DNA of 64,000 nt from the NCBI GenBank assembly GCA_030041045.1, contig JASHOQ010000078.1:1-64000 (forward strand). Reading direction: 5' to 3'. Source of the DNA: Acidobacteriaceae bacterium. Lineage in GTDB: Bacteria > Acidobacteriota > Terriglobia > Terriglobales > Acidobacteriaceae. The notes under the pieces were generated by a model. The model worked only from the letters and a program-made list of their open reading frames with translations, ran no database searches and was not told the DNA's origin. The stretch's first letter is position 1. Each line of letters starts with the position of its first letter. Made by a program: the position numbers and the translations under genes. Below, piece by piece: positions 17,319 through 26,093 of this stretch.

Positions 17319-18107
17319 ATGGAACGCCGCCAGTTTCTTTCCGCATCTCTTGCGACTTCCGCTTTTGCCCTCACCGGCGCGAGCGGCGCGCAGCCGGCCG
17401 CGACGCCCATGCGCCAGTTCTACCTGATTCGCCGCTACAACCTGCGCAGCGGTCCCGAGCTCAAGCTGACGGAGGATTTTTTTGCGCAGGCGCTGATTCC
17501 GGCGATCGGGCGCATGGGATTTGGGCCAGTGGGCGCGCTTCGGCTTGATTTTGGATCGGAGACGCCGGCCTATTACCTTATCGTTCCCGGCCCCACAACA
17601 GACGATCTTGCCATGCTCGACGTGAAGCTGGCAGCCGACCAGAGCTTTCTTGAGGTCGCGGCGCCGTTCTGGAATGCGACCGCAGCCGCACCGGCCTTCG
17701 AGCGCGTGGAGTCGTGGCTGCTCCAGGCCTTTGCCGGATGGCGCAGAATCACGCCTCCGGCAGACACAAAGGAAAAACGCATCTTTCAACTGCGCACCTA
17801 CGAGAGCCCATCGAACGGCGAGCACGCGCGCAAGGTGGAGATGTTCCACTCCGGCGAATTCGAAATCTTCCTGAAGGCCGGTTTTCACCCCGTGTTCTTC
17901 GCCGACACGCTGGTCGGCTCGCGCATGCCCAGCCTGACTTACATGCTGAGTTTTGCCGGCATGGCCGAACTGGAAGCGAAGTGGGATGTGTTCCGCAACC
18001 ATCCGGAATGGAAGAAGCTCTCCGCGAACCCGCGCTTTGCCTTCGACCCCATCGTAAGCAACATCAGCAACCTGCTGCTGAGCCCGCTGGATTGCTCGCA
18101 AATCTGA
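17319..18107 (+). CDS. NIPSNAP family protein, exported
   Basis: A 262-residue protein with a twin-arginine-like start (MERRQFLSASLATSAFALTGASG) and two NIPSNAP-type ferredoxin-like domains: the first with QFYLIRRYNLRSG, the second with IFQLRTYESPS followed by FLKAGFHPVFF and NPEWKK-type (HPEWKKL) ending. NIPSNAP proteins are widespread in acidobacteria but their biochemical role is unknown. GGAGGA lies upstream of the ATG and a TAGAAT hexamer about 20 bases further. It stands alone before the sensor kinase. Confidence 0.88.
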   Translation: MERRQFLSASLATSAFALTGASGAQPAATPMRQFYLIRRYNLRSGPELKLTEDFFAQALIPAIGRMGFGPVGALRLDFGSETPAYYLIVPGPTTDDLAMLDVKLAADQSFLEVAAPFWNATAAAPAFERVESWLLQAFAGWRRITPPADTKEKRIFQLRTYESPSNGEHARKVEMFHSGEFEIFLKAGFHPVFFADTLVGSRMPSLTYMLSFAGMAELEAKWDVFRNHPEWKKLSANPRFAFDPIVSNISNLLLSPLDCSQI

Positions 18108-18209
18108 AGGGTGCGATCCTGGCTTGGGAGGCCTGAGGATTGGCAATCCATGCGCGCACTCCGCATCCATCGGATGGCGGCATTTTGTGCGCGGAACTAT
18201 AATCGCGGC

Positions 18210-20492
18210 ATGCGCTTTCTGAGCGAGCCGAGGCGGCGTTCGGTGGCCTTCCTGGCGGCAGGCGTGCTCCTGTTCCTCGGGCTTCTGGGTGCGCTCCAGG
18301 CCTTCAATACTTCGAGCATCCGCTTCCTGAATCCGGAAACGTCGGGCGAAACGCTGGCCTTCACGGTCATCATTCTGCTGATGTTTCTGCTGGTGATCGT
18401 CGGCCTGATGCTCCTGCTCAGGAACATCCTCAAGCTCTATGCGGACCAGAGCAGCAACGCGCTGGGAGCGCGGCTGCGCACGCGCATGGTGGTGGGCGCG
18501 GCGCTGATCGCGCTCACGCCCGCCGTCTTCATGTTCCTGTTCAGCTTCCAGTTGATGAACCGCTCGATCGACCGCTGGTTTTCGCCGAATACTTCCGAGC
18601 TGCGCGAGGATTCGACGCAGGTGGTGCGGCAGCTGGCGCAATACGTCACCAGCAACGCGCGCGTGGAGGCGGAGTCGATTGCGGCTTCCGGCGCACCGGA
18701 CCAGGATCTGCCTGAGCTCGAGGACGTGCTGGTCTCGCACCGCATCACACTGGCCGGCGGTTTTGTCCTGGTCTACAGCAGGGATTCCCATCTGCTGGCC
18801 GGTTTTCAGGCGCCGGCGGAATCAAGCCAGGCCAGCCTTTCGACGTGGTTGAATGAGGACGGCAAAGGCACGCCGGCAGCGCTGCGTGGGCCGCTCTCCG
18901 GCGCGCTGCTGAACGCGGCGCAGCGCAACGACGAACCGATTGTGCGCGTGGCCGGACAGGAGTACGCGCTGGGCATGGCGGTCACCGGGTCGGGGAAGGC
19001 CGTGGTGGTTGCCCTGCCCATGCCGCAGGGCCTGAGCCAGACAGCGGCGCAGATTCGCTCCAGCGCCGCCGAGTATTGGCAGCTCTTCCGCACCCGCAAC
19101 CGGCTGCGCACCACGTTCTTCCTCATGCTCCTGTTGATTACGGTGTTCGTCTTCTTTTCGAGTGTGTGGCTGGCCTTGTTTCTTTCCAAGCAGATCACCC
19201 GGCCCGTGGAGGCGCTGGCCGATGCTATGGACGAGATCGCAGCGGGGAAATACGAGCAGCGCGTTGAGACCGTGGCCACGGGCGAAATGGGTGACCTGGT
19301 GCGCTCGTTCAACCACATGGCCTCCGATCTCGAAGCCAGCCGCAAGCTGGCGGAGAGCTCGTCGGCGCAATTGACGGCGGCCAATCAGGCCATCGAAGAG
19401 CGGCGGCGCGAGCTGGAGACCATCGTCGAGACCATTCCGTCGGGGGTGGTCACGCTCGATGGCTTCGGCGTGGTGCTGCAGTCGAACCGCGCCTTTGCGG
19501 CCCTGATGGGCCTGCGCGAAGACGGCGATTTTAAGGGCGAGCGGATCGACAATCTCGTACCGCCGGAATGCCTGGAAGATCTAGCGGGGGTGATCCGGCG
19601 CGGGCTGCGCATGGGCGCTGCGTCAACGGAAACCGAGTTTCGTGCACGCGGGCGCAGCAGTCATCTGGCCATCACCAGCGCGCGTCTGGAGCTTGCCAAC
19701 GGGCGCGCGGGCAGCGTGCTTGTGGTCGAAGACACCACCGAGCTGCTGCGCGCGCAAAGGCAACTGGCGTGGAAGGAAGTGGCGCAGCGGGTGGCGCACG
19801 AAATCAAGAATCCGCTCACGCCCATCGCGCTTTCCGCCGAGCGCATCGCGCGCCATCTCGACCGCGGCCACACTGATTCTTCGAGCATCATCCGCAAGTG
19901 CAGCGAGGTAATCCTGGGTTGCGTGGGCACGCTGCGCACGCTGGTGGATCAGTTCTCCGCATTGGCGCAGTTCCCCGCTCCGCAGCCGCGCGCGTGCGAT
20001 CTGAACCAGGTGGCCGATGAGGCTCTGGCGCTGTTCTCGGGGCGTCTGCAGGGCATCACCGTGCAGCGCGATCTGGAGCCCGGACTGCCGCTGGTGCTGG
20101 CCGATCCGGAGGCCATCCGCCGCGCTCTGGCCAATCTCATCGACAATGCCGCCGAGGCCATGCAGGGCAGCCTGCTGCGCCTCCTCGGCATTCACACCGC
20201 GCTCAGCGAGGACGGCGCGGCGGTGGAAGTGGCCGTCTCCGATACCGGGCACGGGCTTACCGACGAGATTCGCGAGCGGCTGTTTCTCCCCTTCTACTCC
20301 ACCAAGCATCGCGGCACCGGGCTGGGCCTCTCGATCGCGGCCAAAATTGTACAGGAACATGGCGGCTCCATCCGCGCTGAATCGAACAGCCCCAAAGGCG
20401 CGCGCTTTCTGCTGCGCCTGCCGCTGATGGAGCCGGTCGGGCCTGCCGTGCTGGAGGGCAGCCACGAGACCGTGGTCAAGGGGCTGCCTTAG
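18210..20492 (+). CDS. ntrY: NtrY-like sensor histidine kinase
   Basis: A 760-residue membrane-bound sensor kinase. Two N-terminal membrane segments (VAFLAAGVLLFLGLLGAL and FTVIILLMFLLVIVGLML) and a third before the periplasmic loop are followed by a second membrane span near residue 310, a HAMP domain (ARPVEALADAMDEIA region), a PAS domain (about 400-500), the HisKA helix with phosphoacceptor H530 (VAHEIKNPL) and an HATPase_c domain with N, G1 (DTGHGL) and G2 (GTGLGLS) boxes. This order matches NtrY. TATAAT (18198-18203) ends 6 nt before the ATG, so the transcript is probably leaderless. The stop TAG is formed by a transposable element insertion (20492-20798) that separates it from its response regulator. 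Confidence 0.85.
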   Translation: MRFLSEPRRRSVAFLAAGVLLFLGLLGALQAFNTSSIRFLNPETSGETLAFTVIILLMFLLVIVGLMLLLRNILKLYADQSSNALGARLRTRMVVGAALIALTPAVFMFLFSFQLMNRSIDRWFSPNTSELREDSTQVVRQLAQYVTSNARVEAESIAASGAPDQDLPELEDVLVSHRITLAGGFVLVYSRDSHLLAGFQAPAESSQASLSTWLNEDGKGTPAALRGPLSGALLNAAQRNDEPIVRVAGQEYALGMAVTGSGKAVVVALPMPQGLSQTAAQIRSSAAEYWQLFRTRNRLRTTFFLMLLLITVFVFFSSVWLALFLSKQITRPVEALADAMDEIAAGKYEQRVETVATGEMGDLVRSFNHMASDLEASRKLAESSSAQLTAANQAIEERRRELETIVETIPSGVVTLDGFGVVLQSNRAFAALMGLREDGDFKGERIDNLVPPECLEDLAGVIRRGLRMGAASTETEFRARGRSSHLAITSARLELANGRAGSVLVVEDTTELLRAQRQLAWKEVAQRVAHEIKNPLTPIALSAERIARHLDRGHTDSSSIIRKCSEVILGCVGTLRTLVDQFSALAQFPAPQPRACDLNQVADEALALFSGRLQGITVQRDLEPGLPLVLADPEAIRRALANLIDNAAEAMQGSLLRLLGIHTALSEDGAAVEVAVSDTGHGLTDEIRERLFLPFYSTKHRGTGLGLSIAAKIVQEHGGSIRAESNSPKGARFLLRLPLMEPVGPAVLEGSHETVVKGLP

Positions 20493-20798
20493 GGCCTGTT
20501 AACACTATTAGGACGGCAGCGACGGGAGCGGATTTTTTTGAGTGCGCGAAGCGAGGAGTGGCAAATGTTGAAACATTTTAGCGACGAGCGACAAAGCAAT
20601 CGGGAAAATCCGCCCCGTCCCTTCGGGCTGCGGGGAAAATCGGGCCATACTTTGTTGTCGGCCTTGACTGGGGTCCTGCCACAGCCTGCGGCCTCCGCCT
20701 GGTCTCCACCCCACGGAACAGCTGTTCCGTGGGGACCCCGGTCGTCTAGCCCGATTTTCCCTTGCAGCGCTGTTCGCCCTAATAGTGTTAACAGGCCC
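20492..20798. mobile_element. MITE-like element (307 bp) with 21-bp terminal inverted repeats and TA target duplication
   Basis: The ends are perfect inverted repeats of 21 bases beginning GGGCCTGTTAACACTATTAG, followed by one mismatch. TA flanks both sides (20490-20491 and 20799-20800), consistent with a 2-bp target duplication as made by IS630/Tc1-mariner and some IS5-family transposases. It has no open frame with a transposase, so it is non-autonomous. Internal structure includes a perfect 26-bp palindrome (20709-20734) and a second inverted pair (ggaaaatcgggc near 20634 with gcccgattttcc near 20749). It sits in the ntrY stop codon and just upstream of the ntrX start. Confidence 0.88.
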
Positions 20799-20801
20799 TA
20801 A

Positions 20802-22172
20802 ATGGATCACATCCTGGTGGTGGACGACGAAGCGGAGATACGCAGCTCGCTTGAGGAGATTCTGCGCGAAGAGGGCTACGGCGTGGCCGGCGCAGCCACG
20901 GCGGCCGAGGCCGCGGTGCTGCTGCAGGATGCGCCTTATGACGTGGTTCTGCTCGACATCTGGCTTCCCGACCGCGACGGACTCGACGTGCTCGCCGATG
21001 TGCGCAAGCTGGCTGCAGAGAGCCGCCCTGAGGTGGTCATCATCAGCGGCCACGGCACCATTGAATCCGCGGTGAAGGCCACCAAGCTGGGCGCGTACGA
21101 CTTTCTGGAGAAGCCGCTCTCGCTCGAGCGTACGCTGATCGTGCTCAAGAACGCCGTGGAGGCGCGGCGGCTGCGCACGGAGAATGAGGAGTTCAAGCGG
21201 CAGTTCAGCGTGGGCTCCGTGCTCACGGGCGAGAGCGTGCCGGTAAAAGCGCTGCGCCAGCAGATCCGGCTGATGGCGCCCACCAACGGCCGCGTTCTCA
21301 TCTACGGCGAATCGGGCACGGGCAAGGAGCTGATCGCCCGCGCCATTCATGCCGAGAGCCTGCGCCGCGACCGCCTCTTCGTAGAGCTGAACTGCGCCGC
21401 GATTCCCGAGGCGCACATCGAGGCCGAGCTTTTCGGGGTGCGTCACGGCGCCCAGCCGGGCGGGCCGCCTGAGCAGCGAATTCTCGACCAGCGTGGCACG
21501 CTGGAGCGGGCCGATTCCGGAACTTTATTTCTGGACGAAGTGGGCGACATGAGCCTGAAGACGCAGGCCAAGATGCTGAGCGCGCTGGACGAGCAGCTGT
21601 TCACGCCGGTGGGCGGCACGCAGCCGCTGCGCGTGGATGTGCGCCTGATCGCGTCCACGAACAAGGATCTCGAAGAAGAGATTGCCAAGGGAAATTTTCG
21701 CGAAGATTTGTTCTACCGGCTTAACGTGGTTCCCTTTTTCGTGCCGCCGCTGCGCGAGCGCAAGCAGGATATTCCCCTGCTGGTGCGCGAGTTTCTGGCC
21801 GAGTTCGGCCGCCAGTACGGGCGGCCGCGGATGGAGATCGGCGAAGAGGCGCTGGCCGTCCTGGCCGCATACCACTGGCCGGGCAACGTGCGCGAACTCA
21901 AGAACGTGATCGAGCGGGTGCTCATTCTCAATCCGCGCGTGCTGCGCATCGAGCGCAAGCACCTGCCGCCGCTCACGCACAAGGCCGGCTCGCGTTCCAC
22001 GGAAGAGTTTTCCACACTGCAACAGGCGCGCGATGCCTACGAGCGCGAGTACATCCAGAAGAAGATTGAAGAAGCGCGCAACAACATCAGCCACGCCGCG
22101 GAGCTGCTGGGCCTGGAACGCAGCCATCTTTACCGCAAAATGAAGGCGCTGGGAATCTCGGTGCGCGAATAA
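20802..22172 (+). CDS. ntrX: NtrX-like response regulator with AAA+ domain lacking the GAFTGA motif
   Basis: A 456-residue NtrC-family regulator: receiver domain with phosphorylated Asp52 (LLDIW) and acidic pair DD8-9; AAA+ domain with Walker A GESGTGKE (about 168), Walker B TLFLDEVGDM and the arginine finger region; C-terminal Fis-type helix-turn-helix (ISHAAELLGLERSHLYRKMKAL). The loop that normally carries GAFTGA, needed to contact sigma-54, instead reads FGVRHGAQPGGPPEQ. NtrX proteins that lack this motif do not activate sigma-54 in the usual way, so this one may act on ordinary promoters. ATG immediately follows the repaired TAA of the MITE target. Confidence 0.88.
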   Translation: MDHILVVDDEAEIRSSLEEILREEGYGVAGAATAAEAAVLLQDAPYDVVLLDIWLPDRDGLDVLADVRKLAAESRPEVVIISGHGTIESAVKATKLGAYDFLEKPLSLERTLIVLKNAVEARRLRTENEEFKRQFSVGSVLTGESVPVKALRQQIRLMAPTNGRVLIYGESGTGKELIARAIHAESLRRDRLFVELNCAAIPEAHIEAELFGVRHGAQPGGPPEQRILDQRGTLERADSGTLFLDEVGDMSLKTQAKMLSALDEQLFTPVGGTQPLRVDVRLIASTNKDLEEEIAKGNFREDLFYRLNVVPFFVPPLRERKQDIPLLVREFLAEFGRQYGRPRMEIGEEALAVLAAYHWPGNVRELKNVIERVLILNPRVLRIERKHLPPLTHKAGSRSTEEFSTLQQARDAYEREYIQKKIEEARNNISHAAELLGLERSHLYRKMKALGISVRE

Positions 22173-22199
22173 ACGGCGCGCGGGGACGCGAATTATCTT

Positions 22200-22973
22200 T
22201 CAGTCGCCGGCGCGCCGGCCGCGGGAGCTGTTGCGCCGGTCCAGCGAGTTCATGCGGCGGTCGAGCGTAAGCACGCTGCATTCCTCCGCGAAGGCCCGCG
22301 CCTCGACGGAATTAGCGTGGCCGTTGCGGCTAAGGTCGCTCCAATCGAGGGGCCGTTCGGCAGGTCTCGTGAGAATGGCTGCCTCGGCGTCAAATCCCGG
22401 CGACTGCCGCGGGCGCGCAGTGGCTGTCACTGTGGTCTCCGAGCCGCTGGTGAGCAGCTTGTTCAGGATGGGCAGATGGGCGCGTTGCGTCTCCACAAAA
22501 TCCACCCCCTCGGCCGTGAGCGTGAACTCGGAGTTGTCGGCGCGGGTGACGTAGCCCTTCTTCACCAGGTACCAGGTGGTGAAATCGAGATAGTCGCGGG
22601 GAAAGCCCATGCGCGATTCGATCTCGGCCAGCGCGACTTCCGGCATGCTGGGATGGGTGCGGCGCCGGTAATAGAGAACTGCCAGCACAGCCAGGCGGCG
22701 ATTCAGCTCGCCGTCCAGCGTATCCATGAAGTCGATAGACGTGGACAAGGGTGCAATGTGCACCGGCTCCCTTGTGCGCGTGGTATCGTACTCCGCCCGG
22801 CGCTCAGGATTGGAGAGGACGTCGTAGGCAGTCTTCAGTTGATGAAACATCTCCGCATCGCCGGACTGGGGATTATCGGGATGCAGGCGCGTGGCGAGAA
22901 ATCGATAGACGCGGTGAATGGTTTCCGAATCGGCATTGGGGCTAATCTGCAAAAACTCATAGTAATCTGGCAT
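22200..22973 (-). CDS. J-domain (DnaJ-like) protein with a C-terminal helical domain
   Basis: A 257-residue protein with an N-terminal J domain (YYEFLQISPNADSETIHRVYRFLATRLHPD) carrying the HPD motif that stimulates DnaK ATPase. No Gly/Phe region or zinc domain follows, so it is a class C J-protein. The remainder has a winged-helix-like segment (GFPRDYLDFTTWYLVKKGYV, ADNSEFTLTAEGVDF) and a low-complexity C-terminus. It may be a specific co-chaperone; its client is unknown. A perfect inverted repeat ATCTCGA/TCGAGAT overlaps its start codon. Confidence 0.85.
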   Translation of the reverse strand: MPDYYEFLQISPNADSETIHRVYRFLATRLHPDNPQSGDAEMFHQLKTAYDVLSNPERRAEYDTTRTREPVHIAPLSTSIDFMDTLDGELNRRLAVLAVLYYRRRTHPSMPEVALAEIESRMGFPRDYLDFTTWYLVKKGYVTRADNSEFTLTAEGVDFVETQRAHLPILNKLLTSGSETTVTATARPRQSPGFDAEAAILTRPAERPLDWSDLSRNGHANSVEARAFAEECSVLTLDRRMNSLDRRNSSRGRRAGD

Positions 22974-22986
22974 CTCGATTCGAGAT
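22972..22986. promoter_or_regulatory. Perfect inverted repeat over the J-domain gene start
   Basis: ATCTCGA (22972-22978), T, TCGAGAT (22980-22986): a 15-base perfect inverted repeat overlapping the start codon of the J-domain gene on the minus strand. It could be an operator or a hairpin that limits translation; the role is inferred from position. Confidence 0.35.
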
Positions 22987-23217
22987 CCTTTTTTAGTTAT
23001 GGATACTCCCTGATTCTATCTCCCTCGTTCGGGGGAGCAAATAGTCCGATGGAGTCGAAACCGAAGTTACCTTGGTGCAAGAAATCACGTTGTCCACAAG
23101 CGGACGACGGTTTGCAAAACCGGACAGGCCATGAGCGCCGGGCCGCGGCCCATAACGCAGACCGCGCTTGGAGTGCAACGGGTTGGGAAGCAAAGTCCGG
23201 TGCCGGCGATTGGCAGT

Positions 23218-23246
23218 CTGATTGCTCTGTCCCCAGCAGCAATCAG
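23218..23246 (+). promoter_or_regulatory. 5' hairpin before the ribosome binding site of the 23262 gene
   Basis: CTGATTGCT (23218-23226) pairs perfectly with AGCAATCAG (23238-23246) around an 11-base loop, five bases before the GGAGG ribosome binding site. There is no U-tract, so it is not a terminator; it could modulate translation or stability. Confidence 0.4.
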
Positions 23247-23261
23247 GCTTGGAGGCAAAAG

Positions 23262-23717
23262 ATGGCCTACTTTGAGCGGATTCGCGACGTGATCTCCGGC
23301 CCCTTCAGCCCGGAGGTGATCCGGCAGCGAACGGCGGCCGGATGGCAGATGGTTTCCATCGAGTGGCGGCGCGAGCTGCCGGACGCCGAAGCGCCCTCCG
23401 AGGGCGTCTTCGACGAGGATATTCCCTACGGGCTGCGCATCTCCGACGACTGCGCGCGGCTCGAAGCCCATCCCGCCGAGCACCAGGTGCTGATGGAGAT
23501 GATGGAGATGCTGGCGCAGGATTTCTCTTACTCGAGCATCGTGAGCAGCCTGAACGAGAAAGGCCATCGCATGCGCGACGGACGGCCCTGGAACCGCATC
23601 GCGGTCTTCAAGATGATTCCGCGGCTGATCGAGGTGGGGCCGCGCTTCTTCAACTCCGACGAGTGGGAGCTGCGGCGGCAGCGGTTCCTGCGCGCCCGGC
23701 CGCCGGAAACCTACTGA
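23262..23717 (+). CDS. Conserved hypothetical protein with recombinase-type helix-turn-helix
   Basis: A 151-residue cytosolic protein not assigned to a characterised family. The central part (FSYSSIVSSLNEKGHRMRDGRPWNRIAVFKMIPRLIE) resembles the recombinase domain helix region of serine integrases (pattern IAxxLNxxGxxTRxGxPWxxxxVxxxL), but there is no resolvase catalytic domain. The N-terminus (MAYFERIRDVISGPFSPEVIRQRTAAGWQMVSIEW) looks like a small alpha/beta domain. GGAGG lies 6 nt before the ATG at 23262. Possibly a DNA-binding remnant adopted for another role; this is inference. Confidence 0.6.
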   Translation: MAYFERIRDVISGPFSPEVIRQRTAAGWQMVSIEWRRELPDAEAPSEGVFDEDIPYGLRISDDCARLEAHPAEHQVLMEMMEMLAQDFSYSSIVSSLNEKGHRMRDGRPWNRIAVFKMIPRLIEVGPRFFNSDEWELRRQRFLRARPPETY

Positions 23718-23759
23718 GCGCGACAGGCGAGTTTTCCCTGGTGGAGATCAGCCCGCGGC

Positions 23760-25148
23760 TTATTCCATTTCGGCCGTCGCGGACCTGGCTTCTTCCCGCC
23801 CGGCCGAACCGCGCGCCCCGCGCGTCGCGTAAAGATACCAGCCCACCCAGGCAGGAACCGTCCACAGATACCAGGGCGAGATGATGTTTACCTGCGCGTA
23901 GGCCTCCACAATCGCAGCTGCGTCGATCACCGCAAGGGGCAGCCACGAGCGCTTGCTCTCAGCGGCGCAATAGAGCCCGGCCAGCACAAAAGGAAGCAGG
24001 ATGCATTCGTCGGTGAAGTAGCCGTAAGGCGCGCAGACGTCGGAGACGACCAGCAGGATCAATCCCTGATCCGTCCAATCCCAGCGATTCCTGCGCGTCC
24101 AGAAGTACCAGAGCGCCCAGAGGCTCCCCATGGCGAGGGGCGTCCATTGCCATCCCGCCGCACGGCGATCGATCAGATAGCGGAGAGCTGCGCCGAAAGT
24201 GGGAATGAACACCTGCATGACCTGGGTTTGGCGCATCATGGCCAGGTACTGCGGCCAGGCGTGCGGATCAAAGCAGAGGGTAAGGGCGCAACTCGAGGTG
24301 AACGCGGCGGCGAATCCAGCGAGAAGGCGAAACGCCCTCCGGTGAACCGCCCACAGCAGAAGCACAAGAGCGAAGACCAGAAACAGGTGCGGCTTGAGGG
24401 CGCAGGGCAGGAGAGCCGCGCCGGCCAGCGTGGGCCGCGACCGGTGCAGGAAGAGAAACAGCACGATGCCGGTGAGGAGAAAGACGCTCAACTGGCCGGA
24501 GACGACGCAGACAATCACCGGTGCAAAGACAAGGCCGAAGAGGTGCAGGCGATTGTCCGGCCGGCCGTGCATGCGCCAGAGCAGCCAGAGTGAGAGAGCC
24601 AGGCAGCCCATGATCGCCAGGAACCACGCAATCCTGCCCGTCTTCGGCCGCATCAGCCCGAGCGGCAGCATGGGAAACAGGACCGCCGGTGGGCTGAGGG
24701 AGATGCGGGGCTGGTTGGCGCCGAGGCCTGCGCTCTGCTCGAGCCGCACGATGGCGGGCACGTCGTAGGGATTGGCGTGGTGCGCGAGCTGCTGGCCGAT
24801 GGCCCAGAATTCAATGAAATCCCGCTCCGTAGCCTGCTCGTCGGTCTGGGTCGCGAACTGAACGCCGGCCACGAAGGCGGCGCCGGCGGCGACGATGAGC
24901 GCGGCGGCGAGAATGCGCCAGGGATTTCGCTTCGCCGGTTGGCTCTCGGTCGCGGGCAGAGTGGGCTCCTTGAAGTCAGGCAGGCCGGGAACCGGCTGTC
25001 TACCTTCCCTCGATTTTCGCCTTCCGGGCTGGTTACCGGAAGCCTGGTGCGTTCGCGCGGTACATGCGGAGTCAAGGCGCGCGCAAAAGTCGCTCCGGCA
25101 GGGCATTCTTTCCACAGGCTGAAGGGTTCCGCGGAGGGGCGATTTCAT
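23760..25148 (-). CDS. Multi-pass membrane glycosyltransferase-like protein (GT87/DUF2029)
   Basis: A membrane protein with about 9-10 hydrophobic segments and a catalytic-loop-like region ERDFIEFWAIGQQLAHHANPYDVP after the first helix, then LSPPAVLFPML; this is the pattern of polyprenol-phosphate-mannose-dependent GT87 (DUF2029) mannosyltransferases, which add sugars outside the membrane. The substrate is unknown. The start is uncertain: the ATG at 25148 has no convincing ribosome binding site and the first 60 residues (rich in Arg and Cys) look unlike coding sequence; a start nearer 24980, just before the first helix, is possible. Confidence 0.65.
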   Translation of the reverse strand: MKSPLRGTLQPVERMPCRSDFCARLDSACTARTHQASGNQPGRRKSREGRQPVPGLPDFKEPTLPATESQPAKRNPWRILAAALIVAAGAAFVAGVQFATQTDEQATERDFIEFWAIGQQLAHHANPYDVPAIVRLEQSAGLGANQPRISLSPPAVLFPMLPLGLMRPKTGRIAWFLAIMGCLALSLWLLWRMHGRPDNRLHLFGLVFAPVIVCVVSGQLSVFLLTGIVLFLFLHRSRPTLAGAALLPCALKPHLFLVFALVLLLWAVHRRAFRLLAGFAAAFTSSCALTLCFDPHAWPQYLAMMRQTQVMQVFIPTFGAALRYLIDRRAAGWQWTPLAMGSLWALWYFWTRRNRWDWTDQGLILLVVSDVCAPYGYFTDECILLPFVLAGLYCAAESKRSWLPLAVIDAAAIVEAYAQVNIISPWYLWTVPAWVGWYLYATRGARGSAGREEARSATAEME

Positions 25149-25534
25149 TGACGCAAGGCCGGTTTTCAAGTATTCTGAAGACCTTGCGCGGTGTTGCGCC
25201 TGGGGTCTGTGTGGATCAAGAAACCGGACCCGGCCGGTGGATTCCCTTCGAGGGTTTGCCAGCGACAGGCCACCGGCTGCTGGACTCGGGATGGGTTCAG
25301 CCAAGCCAGAGCCCGAAGCCGGGCTAGCTCCCCGCAATCCTCACCCGAACAGGTTTGTTTGGCAGTGGGTAGAACTTGAGGCCCGTGCTTTGCGCGTGCC
25401 CCAAGAACCGGTATCGGCCGCGAGTATCGACCGCTTTGCGCGGGAAGCGCGCCGGGACACGAGAGTTTGGATTTTTCTTTAGGCCGCTGGCCGGTGGAAA
25501 TGCGCCGGGCGGCCGGTACTTGAGGGAAGAAGCA
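25149..25534. other. Leader/intergenic region before rplM
   Basis: About 385 bases between the divergent membrane-protein gene and rplM. No recognisable gene. It probably contains the promoter and 5' leader of the rplM-rpsI operon. No autoregulatory L13 leader motif could be recognised by eye. Confidence 0.4.
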
Positions 25535-25960
25535 ATGTCGACCTTTGTTCCGAGCGGCAAGGAGATCAGCCGCAAGTGGTATGTGATCGATGCGGCGGGC
25601 GCGACTCTGGGCCGGCTGGCTACCCGGGCTGCCAGCGTGCTGAGCGGCAAGCTGAACCCGCAGTACGTGCCCTACCTCGACATGGGCGACCACGTGATCG
25701 TGATCAACGCCGAAAAGGTGCGCCTTACCGGGTTGAAGGGCCAGAAGAAGGTTTACCGGCGCTACACCGGATTTCCCGGCGGGCTGCGCGCGGAGTCGTT
25801 CACGCGCCTCGTCAGCCGCCGGCCGGAAAAGGTGCTGGAGGAAGCCATCAAGGGCATGCTGCCCAAGAACAAACTGGGGCGCGCGATGGGCACCAAGCTG
25901 AAGGTCTATCGCGGCGACAAGCATCCGCACCAGGCCCAGCAGCCGGTGGAATTGAAATAA
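25535..25960 (+). CDS. rplM: 50S ribosomal protein L13
   Basis: A 141-residue L13 with the family signature [10 protein letters not shown] and the C-terminal [13 protein letters not shown]. It is an early-assembly large-subunit protein. GAGGGAAGAAG precedes the ATG at 25535. It is followed by rpsI after a 130-base spacer, the conserved L13-S9 order; that spacer contains inverted heptamer repeats. Confidence 0.97.
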   Translation: MSTFVPSGKEISRKWYVIDAAGATLGRLATRAASVLSGKLNPQYVPYLDMGDHVIVINAEKVRLTGLKGQKKVYRRYTGFPGGLRAESFTRLVSRRPEKVLEEAIKGMLPKNKLGRAMGTKLKVYRGDKHPHQAQQPVELK

Positions 25961-25964
25961 AGCA

Positions 25965-26085
25965 GCCGTTAGCTGCTAGCTTCTAGCTCCTAGCCTTTTC
26001 TTGGAGGGGCGATCGTACGAGGTCGAAGAACAATTCGGACTCGGCACGGAAAGAGCTAGAAGCTAGAGGCTAGAAGCTAGGAGCT
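25965..26085. repeat. Inverted heptamer repeats between rplM and rpsI, covering the rpsI ribosome binding site
   Basis: Left arm (25965-25995) and right arm (26054-26085) are built of AGCTAGA/GCTAGGA-type 7-nt units in opposite orientation. AGCTCCTAGC (25985-25994) is the exact complement of GCTAGGAGCT (26076-26085), which contains the AGGAG that precedes the rpsI ATG by 10 bases. The hairpin could therefore mask translation initiation of rpsI. Confidence 0.78.
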
Positions 26086-26093
26086 GAAATCGA

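Noticed and set aside
22317-23261. Upstream extension of the frame at 23262
   Set aside because: The frame is open far upstream through the antisense of the J-domain gene; GGAGG and the protein pattern place the true start at 23262.
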